53,072 nucleotides of DNA from Streptomyces sp. CB01881. GTDB lineage: Bacteria; Actinomycetota; Actinomycetes; Streptomycetales; Streptomycetaceae. The notes below the pieces were generated by a model. It did not search any database, was not told the DNA's origin, and saw only the letters and a program-made list of their open reading frames with translations. The stretch's first letter is position 1. Each line of letters begins with the position of its first letter. Shown piece after piece: positions 23,581 to 31,774 of this stretch. Where the stretch lies: assembly GCF_002953255.1 (NCBI RefSeq), contig NZ_CP026498.1, forward strand, positions 7,364,690 to 7,417,761. Reading direction: 5' to 3'. A program made the position numbers and the translations under genes.

Positions 23581-25092
23581 ATGACCACGCACGCCCCGAC
23601 CGCCCCGCGCACGCCGCGCAATGCCGCACCGCGCCAGGCCGCGCCGCTCGGTGCCGGCCGGGAGGCCGCGCCCGCCCGCTCCCGCATGCTCGCCCTCGCG
23701 GTGCTCTGCGCGGGAATGCTGATGATCGTCCTGGACGGCTCCATCGTCACCGTGGCCCTGCCGGCCATCCAGGCCGACCTCGGCTTCACGCCCGCCGGCC
23801 TGACCTGGACGGTCAACGCCTACCTGATCGCCTTCGCCGGGCTGCTCCTGCTGGCGGGCCGGCTCGGCGACCTGATCGGCCGCAAGAAGGTCTTCGTCGC
23901 CGGGCTCGCGCTCTTCACCGCCGCCTCGCTGCTCTGCGCGGTCGCCACCGGCCAGGGCATGCTGATCGCCGCCCGGTTCCTCCAGGGCGTCGGCGGCGCG
24001 ATGGCCTCCGCGGTCAGCCTCGGCATGATCGTCACGCTCTTCCCCGAGCCGGGCGAGCGCGGTCGCGCGATCGGCGCCTTCAGCTTCGTCGGCGCCACCG
24101 GCGCCTCGATCGGCCAGGTCCTCGGCGGCGTCCTCACCGAGGTCCTCAACTGGCACTGGATCTTCCTGATCAACCTGCCGCTCGGTCTCACCGCCGCCCT
24201 GCTCGCCGTCCGGGTGCTCGGCGCCGACCGCGGCCCCGGTCTGCGGGCCGGCGCCGACTCCCTGGGCGCCGTCCTGATCACCTCGGCCCTGATGCTCGGC
24301 ATCTACACCATCGTCGGCACCGGCGAGTCCGGCTGGACCTCCGACCGGACCCTCGGCCTCGGCGCGCTCTCCGCCGTTCTGCTGGCCGCCTTCCTGTGGC
24401 GCCAGGCCCGTGCCGCCCACCCGCTGCTGCCACTGCGGATGTTCCGCTCGCGCAACGTCTCGGGCGCCAACGCCGTGCAGGTCCTGACCATCTCCGGGAT
24501 GTTCGGCTTCCAGATCCTCGTCGCCCTCTACCTGCAGAACGTCCTGGGCTACGGCGCCGCCGCGACCGGTCTGGCGATGCTGCCGGCGGCCGTCGCCATC
24601 GGCGCCGTCTCGCTGCTGCTCTCCGCCCGGCTGAACGCCCGCTTCGGCGAGCGCAGCGTCCTGCTGGCCGGGCTGGCGCTGCTGGTCGCCGCGCTCGGGC
24701 TGCTCACCCGGCTGCCGGCCGACGCCGACTACGTCGTCCACCTGCTGCCGACCATGCTGCTGATCGGCGGCGGCGGGCTGGTGCTCTCCGGCCTCACCGC
24801 CCTGGGCATGTCCGGCGCGAGCGCGGACGACGCCGGCACCGCCTCCGGGCTGTTCAACACCACCCAGCAGATCGGCGCCGCCCTCGGCGTGGCCGTCCTC
24901 ACCACCCTGGCCACGTCCCGCGCCACCACCCTGACAGCGGCCGGCCACTCCGCCGCGGACGCCCTCACCGGCGGCTTCCGGCTCGCCTTCGCCGTCTCGG
25001 CCGGCCTGCTCGCGGTGGCCCTGCTGCTCACCGCGGTCGTCCTGAAGCCGGCCCGTCCGGCCGCCGACCGGCCTGCGGCGCCGGCCCTCTGA
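23581..25092 (+). CDS. MFS drug exporter, DHA2 (14-TM) family
   Basis: The 503-residue protein has the hallmarks of EmrB/QacA-type proton antiporters: LDGSIVTVALPAIQADLG in helix 1, NAYLIAFAGLLLLAGRLGDLIGRKKVF (motif A, residues ~80-105), GASIGQVLGGVLTE (motif C, antiporter type), and enough hydrophobic segments for 14 helices. Such proteins export lipophilic drugs, dyes or secondary metabolites. A ~40-residue hydrophilic N-terminus precedes helix 1. ATG 23581 follows a GGGAGA ribosome-binding site. It is paired with the MarR gene just upstream. The 3' end runs into a 16-bp tandem repeat that includes the stop codon. Confidence 0.92.
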   Translation: MTTHAPTAPRTPRNAAPRQAAPLGAGREAAPARSRMLALAVLCAGMLMIVLDGSIVTVALPAIQADLGFTPAGLTWTVNAYLIAFAGLLLLAGRLGDLIGRKKVFVAGLALFTAASLLCAVATGQGMLIAARFLQGVGGAMASAVSLGMIVTLFPEPGERGRAIGAFSFVGATGASIGQVLGGVLTEVLNWHWIFLINLPLGLTAALLAVRVLGADRGPGLRAGADSLGAVLITSALMLGIYTIVGTGESGWTSDRTLGLGALSAVLLAAFLWRQARAAHPLLPLRMFRSRNVSGANAVQVLTISGMFGFQILVALYLQNVLGYGAAATGLAMLPAAVAIGAVSLLLSARLNARFGERSVLLAGLALLVAALGLLTRLPADADYVVHLLPTMLLIGGGGLVLSGLTALGMSGASADDAGTASGLFNTTQQIGAALGVAVLTTLATSRATTLTAAGHSAADALTGGFRLAFAVSAGLLAVALLLTAVVLKPARPAADRPAAPAL

Positions 25093-25140
25093 CGCGCCGG
25101 TCCTCTGACGTGCCGGTCCTCTGGTGCGTCGGTCCTGCTG
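25078..25140 (+). repeat. 16-bp tandem repeat across the MFS stop codon
   Basis: Four units related to GCGCCGGTCCTCTGAC begin at 25078, 25094, 25110 and 25126. Each carries a TGA or TGG in register with the true stop at 25090-25092. Unit number may therefore vary without changing the protein. The remaining sequence to 25365 shows no gene. Confidence 0.75.
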
Positions 25141-25365
25141 ACGAAACGAGCCCCACGGCGTGCAGCCGTACGGCGGCAAGCCCCGGCCGGCGACGGGCCC
25201 CGGCCGGACCGGGCGCCGGCCTGTGGCCCATCTCCCTTGGGGTCGAGCGGTGTTGACGCGGCGACGAGAGCGCTCGCCGCCGGCCGGCGCGGGCCGTCCG
25301 CACGCCGGCCGCCTTCAGGTGCCGGCCACGGCCGCCGCCGGCGGATCGTCAGTCCGTTCCCCCGG

Positions 25366-25848
25366 TCACGGCCAGACCAGGCAGTACAGCTGGTGTCCGG
25401 CCTCGTGCAGCCGGTTCGCGAAGTCCTGCCACTCGTGCAGCATGCTGTAGATCACGAAGGCGTCGCGCGGGCCCCGCCGGTCGGGCACGGTGGACCAGAT
25501 GAAGGCGGCGGCGCCGAGCTCGGTCTCGTCGGCCTTGCGCAGCGGTTCGACGACGTTGTGCGGGAGCTGCACGACGGCGTAGTCGGGGTGCAGGACGACC
25601 AGCTCCAGCGGCGGGACCTGGTGCAGCGGCACGCCCTGGATCCCGGTGAGCACCATGGCGCTCATCGTCTCCGGCTTGATCTTGGTGGAGAGGTGCCCGT
25701 TGGGGGAGCCGCTGGTCTCCATCAGGTCGCCGAGCCGCCCGAGCGAGCCGAGCTCGCCCGCGTCCAGGCCGAGACCGCCGGGTCCGAGCGCGGTCGGGAC
25801 TCTGGCGGCGGTGGCCCGGTCGGGCGCGCCGAAGTACTTGTAGGTCAC
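25366..25848 (-). CDS. Conserved actinomycete protein of unknown function
   Basis: The 160-residue core starts VTYKYFGAPDRATAARVPTAL at GTG 25848 and ends HEAGHQLYCLVWP. Unlike its flanks, it has the balanced composition of a conserved protein (LSTKIKPETMSAMVLTGIQGVPLHQVPPLELVVLHPDYAVVQLPH in its middle). From memory, streptomycetes have close homologues next to hemL, which is also the neighbour here. No catalytic motif is evident. An alternative GTG at 25986 with a GGTGAGG ribosome-binding site would add 46 residues, mostly a Gly/Arg low-complexity stretch; I cannot decide between them. Divergent from hemL. Confidence 0.8.
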   Translation of the reverse strand: MTYKYFGAPDRATAARVPTALGPGGLGLDAGELGSLGRLGDLMETSGSPNGHLSTKIKPETMSAMVLTGIQGVPLHQVPPLELVVLHPDYAVVQLPHNVVEPLRKADETELGAAAFIWSTVPDRRGPRDAFVIYSMLHEWQDFANRLHEAGHQLYCLVWP

Positions 25849-26298
25849 CCCCACGCGTCCCTCGCCCCGCCTCTCACCGCCGCGACCGCCACGACCCGTA
25901 CCCGCTCCTGTACCCCCGCGTGCGGCCTCGGCGGGCCGGCGGGAGCCACCCGCGGCCTCGTCGTAGCCGTCCTGCGCCTCGGACACTCGGACCATCCTCA
26001 CCGGAATTCGCCGGAATCGACAGACCCCCGCACGTCCGGCGTCCCACCGGACGTGCTCCTTACCCGTCATGCGCCGCCGTACCCAGTCCGGGCACACGGC
26101 AGTCCTCTTCGCACCCCTGCGCATGCGGGGCGTCTGCACACCCCGCATGGAAAGCCTGAGTACATAGTCTGACTGGTCCGTCCAGCGGGAGCAGCCAGGG
26201 GCCCCGTTGTACGGATAACCGTACAGACTTCGTCACCCGGATCATCGTTCCAGATGATGAGGTCCGACATGCAGAGGTGAAGGACACGATTTGAGACC
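25849..26298. other. Divergent intergenic region before hemL
   Basis: No gene is seen apart from a possible N-terminal extension of the reverse-strand gene to 25986. The AT content rises towards 26160-26290, which also holds the operator-like palindrome at 26208-26225, so the hemL promoter is probably there. Confidence 0.45.
26208..26225. promoter_or_regulatory. Operator-like palindrome upstream of hemL
   Basis: TGTACGG-ATAA-CCGTACA is an 18-bp dyad with perfect 7-bp arms, 73 bp before the hemL ATG. The size and symmetry suit a dimeric helix-turn-helix repressor. It does not match the Rex or DtxR/IdeR consensus that I know. The cognate regulator is unknown. Confidence 0.5.
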
Positions 26299-27627
26299 AT
26301 GTCTCCCGTGAGCTACCCCTACGAAGCACCCCAGTCCCAGTCGCTCTTCGACCGCGCCTCGGTCGTCACGCCCGGCGGCGTCAACTCCCCGGTGCGCGCC
26401 TTCCGCGCGGTGGGCGGCACCCCGCGCTTCATGGTGTCCGGCACCGGCCCCTACCTCACCGACGCCGACGGCCGCGAGTACGTCGACCTGGTGTGCTCGT
26501 GGGGCCCGATGATCCTCGGCCACGCGCACCCCGCGGTGATCGACGCCGTCCAGCAGGCCGTCTCCCGCGGCACCTCCTTCGGCACGCCCGGTCAGGGCGA
26601 GGTCGAGCTCGCCGAGGAGATCGTCGCCCGGGTCGCCCCGGTCGAGCAGGTCCGCCTGGTCTCCTCGGGTACCGAGGCCACCATGTCCGCGATCCGGCTG
26701 GCCCGCGGCTTCACCGGCCGGGCGAAGATCGTGAAGTTCGCCGGCTGCTACCACGGTCATGTGGACGCGCTGCTGGCCGCCGCCGGTTCCGGCGTCGCGA
26801 CCTTCGGCCTGCCGGACACCCCGGGCGTCACCGGCGCCCAGGCCGGCGACACCATCGTGCTGCCGTACAACGACCTGGCCGCCGTCGAGCAGGCCTTCAA
26901 GGCCCACCCGGGCGAGATCGCCTGTGTGATCACCGAGGCCTCGCCCGGCAACATGGGCGTCGTCCCGCCGCTGCCCGGCTTCAACGGCGGCCTGGCCCGG
27001 CTCTGCCGGGAGAACGGCGCACTGTTCATCTCCGACGAGGTGATGACCGGCTTCCGCGTCTCCAGGGCCGGCTGGTACGGCCTGGAGGCGGCCGGCGAGG
27101 GCTGGGCGCCGGACCTGCTCACCTTCGGCAAGGTCATGGGCGGCGGGTTCCCGGCGGCGGCCTTCGGCGGCCGTGCCGACGTGATGGGCCACCTGGCCCC
27201 GGCCGGCCCGGTCTACCAGGCGGGCACCCTCTCCGGTAACCCGATCGCCACCGCGGCCGGCCTGGCCCAGCTGCGCGGCTGCACCGACGAGGTGTACGCG
27301 ACGGTGGACCGGGTGTCCGCCGAGGTCTCCGCCCTGGTGTCGGACGCACTGGCCAAGGAGGGCGTGGCGCACCGGCTGCAGACCGCCGGGAACATGTTCT
27401 CGGTGTTCTTCACCGAGGCCGCCGTCACCAACTACGACGAGGCGAAGACCCAGGAGGCGTTCCGCTTCAACGCCTTCTTCCATGCCATGCTCGCCCAGGG
27501 CGTCTACCTGCCGCCGTCCGCCTTCGAGTCCTGGTTCGTCTCGGCGTCCCACGACGAGCGGGCGGTCGAGCGGATCGCCGCCGCCCTGCCGGCCGCCGCC
27601 CGCGCGGCCGCCGAGGCCACGGCCTAG
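26299..27627 (+). CDS. hemL: Glutamate-1-semialdehyde 2,1-aminomutase
   Basis: The 442-residue PLP enzyme converts glutamate-1-semialdehyde to 5-aminolevulinate, the HemB substrate. Diagnostic segments are TPGGVNSPVRAF near the start, GSGVATFGLPDTPGV, SSGTEATMSAIRLARG (phosphate-binding), EVMTGFRV, and the PLP lysine in LTFGKVMGGGFPAAAFGG. Length is normal. ATG 26299 was used; GTG 26308 is a close alternative. A histidine phosphatase and the cytochrome c maturation genes follow closely on the same strand, so haem synthesis and haem use are linked here. Confidence 0.97.
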   Translation: MSPVSYPYEAPQSQSLFDRASVVTPGGVNSPVRAFRAVGGTPRFMVSGTGPYLTDADGREYVDLVCSWGPMILGHAHPAVIDAVQQAVSRGTSFGTPGQGEVELAEEIVARVAPVEQVRLVSSGTEATMSAIRLARGFTGRAKIVKFAGCYHGHVDALLAAAGSGVATFGLPDTPGVTGAQAGDTIVLPYNDLAAVEQAFKAHPGEIACVITEASPGNMGVVPPLPGFNGGLARLCRENGALFISDEVMTGFRVSRAGWYGLEAAGEGWAPDLLTFGKVMGGGFPAAAFGGRADVMGHLAPAGPVYQAGTLSGNPIATAAGLAQLRGCTDEVYATVDRVSAEVSALVSDALAKEGVAHRLQTAGNMFSVFFTEAAVTNYDEAKTQEAFRFNAFFHAMLAQGVYLPPSAFESWFVSASHDERAVERIAAALPAAARAAAEATA

Positions 27628-27656
27628 TCTTCCCCGAGCCCCAGGAGTATTGAGAA

Positions 27657-28337
27657 GTGAGCGCCAAGGACATCACCGTCGTCCACCTGATGCGGCACGG
27701 TGAGGTGCACAACCCGGAGGGCATCCTGTACGGCCGGCTGCCCGGCTACCGGCTCTCCGAGCTGGGCCGGCAGATGGCCGACCGGGTGGCCGAGGACCTG
27801 GCCGGGCGGGACATCACCCACGTGGTGGCGTCCCCGCTGGAACGGGCGCAGGAGACCGCCGAGCCGATCGCCAAGTCGCACGGCCTGGACCTCGCGGTGG
27901 ACGAGCGGCTGATCGAGGCGGACAACATCTTCCAGGGCAAGACCTTCGGGGTCGGCGACGGCTCGCTGAAGAACCCGGGCTACTGGAAGTACCTGACCAA
28001 CCCCTTCAAGCCCTCCTGGGGCGAGCCGTACATCGAGCAGGCGGTGCGGATGATGGGCGCGCTGGCCGCCGCCCGGGACGCCGCGCGCGGGCACGAGGCC
28101 GTCTGCGTCAGCCACCAGCTGCCGATCTGGATCGTCCGTTCCTTCGTGGAGCGCCGCCGGCTCTGGCACGACCCGCGCAACCGGCAGTGCTCGCTGGCCT
28201 CGCTGACCAGCTTCACGTACGAGGGCGACAAGATCGTCTCGGTCGGCTACCGCGAGCCGGCCCGCGACCTGCTGCCGGCGCACCTGGTCGGCAAGGGCGG
28301 CAAGAGCAAGCCGGTGGGCAAGAGCTTCGGCGCCTGA
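27657..28337 (+). CDS. Histidine phosphatase family protein
   Basis: The 226-residue protein belongs to the phosphoglycerate-mutase-like superfamily. The catalytic RHGE motif is in VHLMRHGEVHNPEG (near residue 14), with SPLERAQETAEPIA (second Arg region) and a late His in CVSHQLPIWIV. The substrate is not evident; these proteins include broad phosphatases as well as mutases. The GTG start at 27657 is 29 bp after hemL. The C-terminus is Lys/Gly-rich (GKGGKSKPVGKSFGA). Its place between hemL and the ccs genes is, as I recall, conserved in streptomycetes, but I see no mechanistic link. Confidence 0.88.
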   Translation: MSAKDITVVHLMRHGEVHNPEGILYGRLPGYRLSELGRQMADRVAEDLAGRDITHVVASPLERAQETAEPIAKSHGLDLAVDERLIEADNIFQGKTFGVGDGSLKNPGYWKYLTNPFKPSWGEPYIEQAVRMMGALAAARDAARGHEAVCVSHQLPIWIVRSFVERRRLWHDPRNRQCSLASLTSFTYEGDKIVSVGYREPARDLLPAHLVGKGGKSKPVGKSFGA

Positions 28338-28506
28338 CGCGGTGCCCCGTCGGCACCGGCACCCCCTCCCGGGCAGGGCTGACGCCCTCTCCGGGCAGGG
28401 CCGCCGACCGGTGCAAGACCTGGCCAAACCTGATGTAAGGCCCGTCTAAATATGGGCTTCGTCACCCCCGGAGGACCCGGGTGGTCTGGTCCAGCCGCAG
28501 GTCAGA

Positions 28507-28535
28507 GGGGGTCCGACACGGAATGTCGGACCCCC
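28507..28535. terminator. Strong hairpin between the phosphatase and tlpA
   Basis: GGGGGTCCGACA (28507-28518) pairs perfectly with TGTCGGACCCCC (28524-28535) around the 5-nt loop CGGAA. It may terminate the hemL-phosphatase transcript. As it also ends 36 bp before the tlpA start, it could instead act in the tlpA leader. Confidence 0.6.
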
Positions 28536-28571
28536 CCGAATCCGGTCGGAGGAGCATGCGAAACTTTTCAC

Positions 28572-29189
28572 ATGTCTGGCACGACGCGCCCCCGTCCTCG
28601 TCTCGCCGCAGCGGCCGCAGCCACGGCCGTCGCTGCCGCGCTCGCCCTCAGCGGCTGCTCCTCCTCCGGCTCGTCGGGCAGTGGTGACGGCCAGATCGGT
28701 TTCGTCACGGCCAAGGGCACCAACCTCTCCACGGCCGCCGCCGGACACCGCCAGGACGCGCCCGACATCTCCGGCGGCACCCTGGAGGGGACGCCGGTCA
28801 AGCTCTCCGACTACCGGGGCAAGGTCGTCGTCCTCAACGTCTGGGGCTCCTGGTGCGGGCCGTGCCGGGCCGAGGCGGACGACCTCCAGCGGACCTGGGA
28901 GAAGTACAAGGACCAGGGCGTCCAGTTCCTCGGCATCAACACCAGGGACCCGGAGATCAAGAACGCCGTCCGCTTCGAGCAGGAGAAGGGCGTCACCTAC
29001 CCGAGCCTGTACGACCCGGCCGGCACCCAGCTGCTGAAGTTCCCCAAGGGCAGCCTCAACCTGCAGACCCTCCCGACCACCCTGGTGGTCGACCGTGACG
29101 GCAAGCTCGCGGCCCGCGCCGTCGGCGGCCAGACCGACGACGCCCTGGAGTCCATCCTCCAGCCGGTGCTGGCGGAGCAGAAGCAGTGA
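28572..29189 (+). CDS. TlpA/ResA-like thiol-disulphide oxidoreductase lipoprotein
   Basis: The 205-residue protein has a lipoprotein signal peptide with lipobox LSGC (Cys29), a Ser/Gly linker, and a thioredoxin-like domain with the active site WGSWCGPCRAE (Cys95, Cys98). The cis-proline region is in LQTLPTTLVVD. It probably keeps the apocytochrome c CxxCH thiols reduced outside the membrane, receiving electrons from CcdA. ATG 28572 is in frame with the signal peptide. A GGAGGAG lies 17 nt upstream, which is long, and the ATG at 28556 with better spacing is out of frame. The stop overlaps the ccdA GTG start (GTGA), so the two are coupled. Confidence 0.93.
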   Translation: MSGTTRPRPRLAAAAAATAVAAALALSGCSSSGSSGSGDGQIGFVTAKGTNLSTAAAGHRQDAPDISGGTLEGTPVKLSDYRGKVVVLNVWGSWCGPCRAEADDLQRTWEKYKDQGVQFLGINTRDPEIKNAVRFEQEKGVTYPSLYDPAGTQLLKFPKGSLNLQTLPTTLVVDRDGKLAARAVGGQTDDALESILQPVLAEQKQ

Positions 29190-29959
29190 GCGCGGCACTG
29201 CAGCTGGCGGACAACATCGGGACCATCCAGAGCGGCGCGCTGCTGGTGGCGGCGCCGATCGCGCTGCTGGCGGGCCTGGTGTCGTTCTTCTCGCCCTGCG
29301 TGCTGCCGCTCGTTCCCGGCTACCTCTCCTACGTGACCGGCTTCTCCGCCGCCGACCTCGCCGACGCCCGCGGGGCCCGGCGCGGCCGGATGCTGGCGGG
29401 GGCGGCGCTGTTCATCCTGGGCTTCACCGCGGTCTTCGTCTCCGGCGGGGCGCTCTTCGGCCAGTTCGGCGACACGCTGAAGGAGCACCAGGCGGTCATC
29501 AGCAGGGTGCTCGGGGTGGTGACGATCGTCATGGGGCTGGCCTTCATGGGATTCGTGCCCGGCCTGAGCATGCGCGAGGTGCGCTCCCACCGCCGCCCGG
29601 TGATCGGGCTGCTCGGCGCGCCGATGCTCGGTGTGGTCTTCGGCGTGGGCTGGACGCCGTGCATGGGGCCGACCCTGGGCGCCGTCACCAACCTGGCGCT
29701 CAACCAGGCCGACGCCCAGCGCGGCGCCCTGCTGATGTTCTTCTACTGCATGGGCCTCGGCGTACCGTTCATCGTGGCCGCGGTGGCCTTCCGCCGGGCG
29801 CTGGGTGCTTTCGGCTGGGTCAAGCGGCACTACCCGCTCGTCATGCGGATCGGCGGCGGCATGCTCGTCGTGGTCGGTCTGCTGCTGGTCACCGGGGTCT
29901 GGGACTCGATGGTGAATGACCTGCAGTACCAGTTCGCCGACTTCCAGATCGGAATCTGA
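29186..29959 (+). CDS. ccdA: Cytochrome c biogenesis protein CcdA
   Basis: The 257-residue membrane protein of the DsbD/CcdA family passes reducing power from cytosolic thioredoxin across the membrane to TlpA/ResA. The two conserved cysteines lie in FFSPCVLPLVPGYLSY (helix 1) and GVGWTPCMGPTLGA (helix 4). Six hydrophobic segments are visible. The GTG at 29186 overlaps the tlpA stop by four bases. resB starts 3 bp after the stop, so the genes are clearly one operon. Confidence 0.95.
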   Translation: MSAALQLADNIGTIQSGALLVAAPIALLAGLVSFFSPCVLPLVPGYLSYVTGFSAADLADARGARRGRMLAGAALFILGFTAVFVSGGALFGQFGDTLKEHQAVISRVLGVVTIVMGLAFMGFVPGLSMREVRSHRRPVIGLLGAPMLGVVFGVGWTPCMGPTLGAVTNLALNQADAQRGALLMFFYCMGLGVPFIVAAVAFRRALGAFGWVKRHYPLVMRIGGGMLVVVGLLLVTGVWDSMVNDLQYQFADFQIGI

Positions 29960-29962
29960 CCC

Positions 29963-31771
29963 GTGAGCAAGACCACGACCGACAGCGAGCTGCCCCCGGC
30001 GACGGAGGCCGCCGCCGAGGAGGCCGCCGAGCGGCTGACCACCGCGCCGGTCGAGTCGGACGGTCCCACCGGCATCGGGGTGCTCGGCTGGCTGCGCTGG
30101 ATGTGGCGCCAGCTGACCTCGATGCGGGTCGCGCTGATCCTGCTCTTCCTGCTGTCGCTGGCCGCGATCCCGGGCTCGCTGATCCCGCAGAACGGCCAGA
30201 ACCAGTTCAAGGTCGAGACCTGGAAGACCCAGCACACCACGGTCGCGCCGGTCTACGAGAAGCTCCAGCTGTTCGACGTCTACAGCTCGGTCTGGTTCTC
30301 GGCGATCTACATCCTGCTGTTCGTCTCGCTGGCCGGCTGCATCGTCCCGCGCACCTGGCAGTTCGTCGGCGTGCTGCGGGCCCGGCCGCCGGCCGCGCCG
30401 CGCAACCTGACCCGGATGCCGGTCTACGCCGCCTGGCGCACCGACGCGGACGCCGAGACGGTGAACGCCGCCGCGCACGCGCTGCTGCGCAGGCGCCGGT
30501 TCCGCGCCAACCTGGCGGGCGGCTCGGTGGCCGCCGAGAAGGGCTACCTGCGCGAGGTCGGCAACCTGGTCTTCCACCTGTCGCTGTTCGCGCTGCTCGG
30601 CGGGTTCGCCTGGGCGAGCCTGGCCAGCGGCACCGGCGGCAAGCTGATGGTCGGCGGTGAGGGCTACTCCAACACCATCACGCAGCTGGACGACTTCACC
30701 GGCTCGCGGTTCTACGGCACCGAGGACCTCGACCCCTTCTACCTGAAGCTGGAAAGCTTCAAGTCGAGCTTCCAGACCAAGGGCGACCAGATCGGCGCCG
30801 CCCGCGAGTTCACCGCAAACGTCGAGTACTACGCGGGCAGCGACGCCTCCAAGCTGGCCAAGGGCACGATCGAGGTCAACCACCCGCTGGAGATCGGCGG
30901 CAGCAAGGTCTACCTGATCGGCCACGGCTACGCCCCGGTGATCACGGTGAAGAACGCGGCCGGTGAGGTCGTCTACACCGGCGCGACGCCGTTCCTGCCG
31001 CAGGACGGCAACCTGACCTCCACCGGCGTCGTCAAGGTCTCCGACTACGGCGACAAGGACGGCAAGAAGACCCAGATGGGCTTCTCCGGCTTCTTCCTGC
31101 CGACGGCTCCGCTCAGCTTCGAGGGCACCGGCCCGATCTCGCTGTTCCCGGGCGACGCCGCCCCCGAGCTGGTGCTCAACGCCTTCGCCGGCGACCTCGG
31201 CACCGACTCCGGCCTGCCGCAGAACGTGTACCAGCTGAACCAGAAGAACCTGACCCAGCTCCAGCAGGACGGCCAGCCGGCCAAGGCCCGGCTGAAGCCG
31301 GGCCAGACCTGGGAGCTGCCGGACGGCTACGGCACGGTCACCTTCGAGCGCTACACGCAGTGGGCCAGTTTCAACATCTCGCACCGCCCGGGCAACGAGA
31401 TCGCCCTGGCCGGTGGCGTGCTGGCGATCCTCGGTCTGGTCGGCTCGCTGTTCGTGCAGCGGCGCCGGATCTGGGTCCGCGCGGTGGCGCTGCCCGGCGG
31501 CGGCACCCTGGTCGAGCTGGCCGGGCTGGCCCGCAGCGAGTCGGCGAAGATCGCCGAGGAGCTGGCCGAGCTGGCGGTGGACCTCCAGGACGACGCCCCG
31601 GCGACGGACGAGGACCCCGCGACGGACGAGGACCCCGCCGATCCCGGTTCCCCCGCCGATCCCGGTGACGCCGCCGGCAACCCCGTTGATGTACCCGAGT
31701 CCGACGAGTCCGACGAGGCCTCAGCACCCTCGGACCCCGCAGTCCCTGCCGACCAGAACTCCAAGGAGTAG
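29963..31771 (+). CDS. resB: Cytochrome c maturation protein ResB
   Basis: The 602-residue protein is the ResB/Ccs1 half of the system II haem-attachment complex. It has paired membrane helices near the N-terminus (TSMRVALILLFLLSLAAIPGSLIPQNGQN), a third helix (VWFSAIYILLFVSLAGCIVPR), a large extracytoplasmic domain, and a last helix (EIALAGGVLAILGLVGSLFVQRRRIWVRA). The C-terminal ~90 residues are acidic and repetitive (ATDEDPATDEDPADPGSPADPGD), probably disordered. GTG start 3 bp after ccdA; ccsB follows 3 bp downstream. With CcsB it moves haem outward and joins it to apocytochrome c. Confidence 0.95.
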   Translation: MSKTTTDSELPPATEAAAEEAAERLTTAPVESDGPTGIGVLGWLRWMWRQLTSMRVALILLFLLSLAAIPGSLIPQNGQNQFKVETWKTQHTTVAPVYEKLQLFDVYSSVWFSAIYILLFVSLAGCIVPRTWQFVGVLRARPPAAPRNLTRMPVYAAWRTDADAETVNAAAHALLRRRRFRANLAGGSVAAEKGYLREVGNLVFHLSLFALLGGFAWASLASGTGGKLMVGGEGYSNTITQLDDFTGSRFYGTEDLDPFYLKLESFKSSFQTKGDQIGAAREFTANVEYYAGSDASKLAKGTIEVNHPLEIGGSKVYLIGHGYAPVITVKNAAGEVVYTGATPFLPQDGNLTSTGVVKVSDYGDKDGKKTQMGFSGFFLPTAPLSFEGTGPISLFPGDAAPELVLNAFAGDLGTDSGLPQNVYQLNQKNLTQLQQDGQPAKARLKPGQTWELPDGYGTVTFERYTQWASFNISHRPGNEIALAGGVLAILGLVGSLFVQRRRIWVRAVALPGGGTLVELAGLARSESAKIAEELAELAVDLQDDAPATDEDPATDEDPADPGSPADPGDAAGNPVDVPESDESDEASAPSDPAVPADQNSKE

Positions 31772-31774
31772 ACG

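Noticed and set aside
28997..31384. A 795-codon antisense open frame over tlpA, ccdA and resB
   Set aside because: The forward genes are certain and the antisense product is a composition artefact. The same applies to the long frames opposite the carboxylase beta subunit (36664-38268) and the MFS gene (23548-25179).
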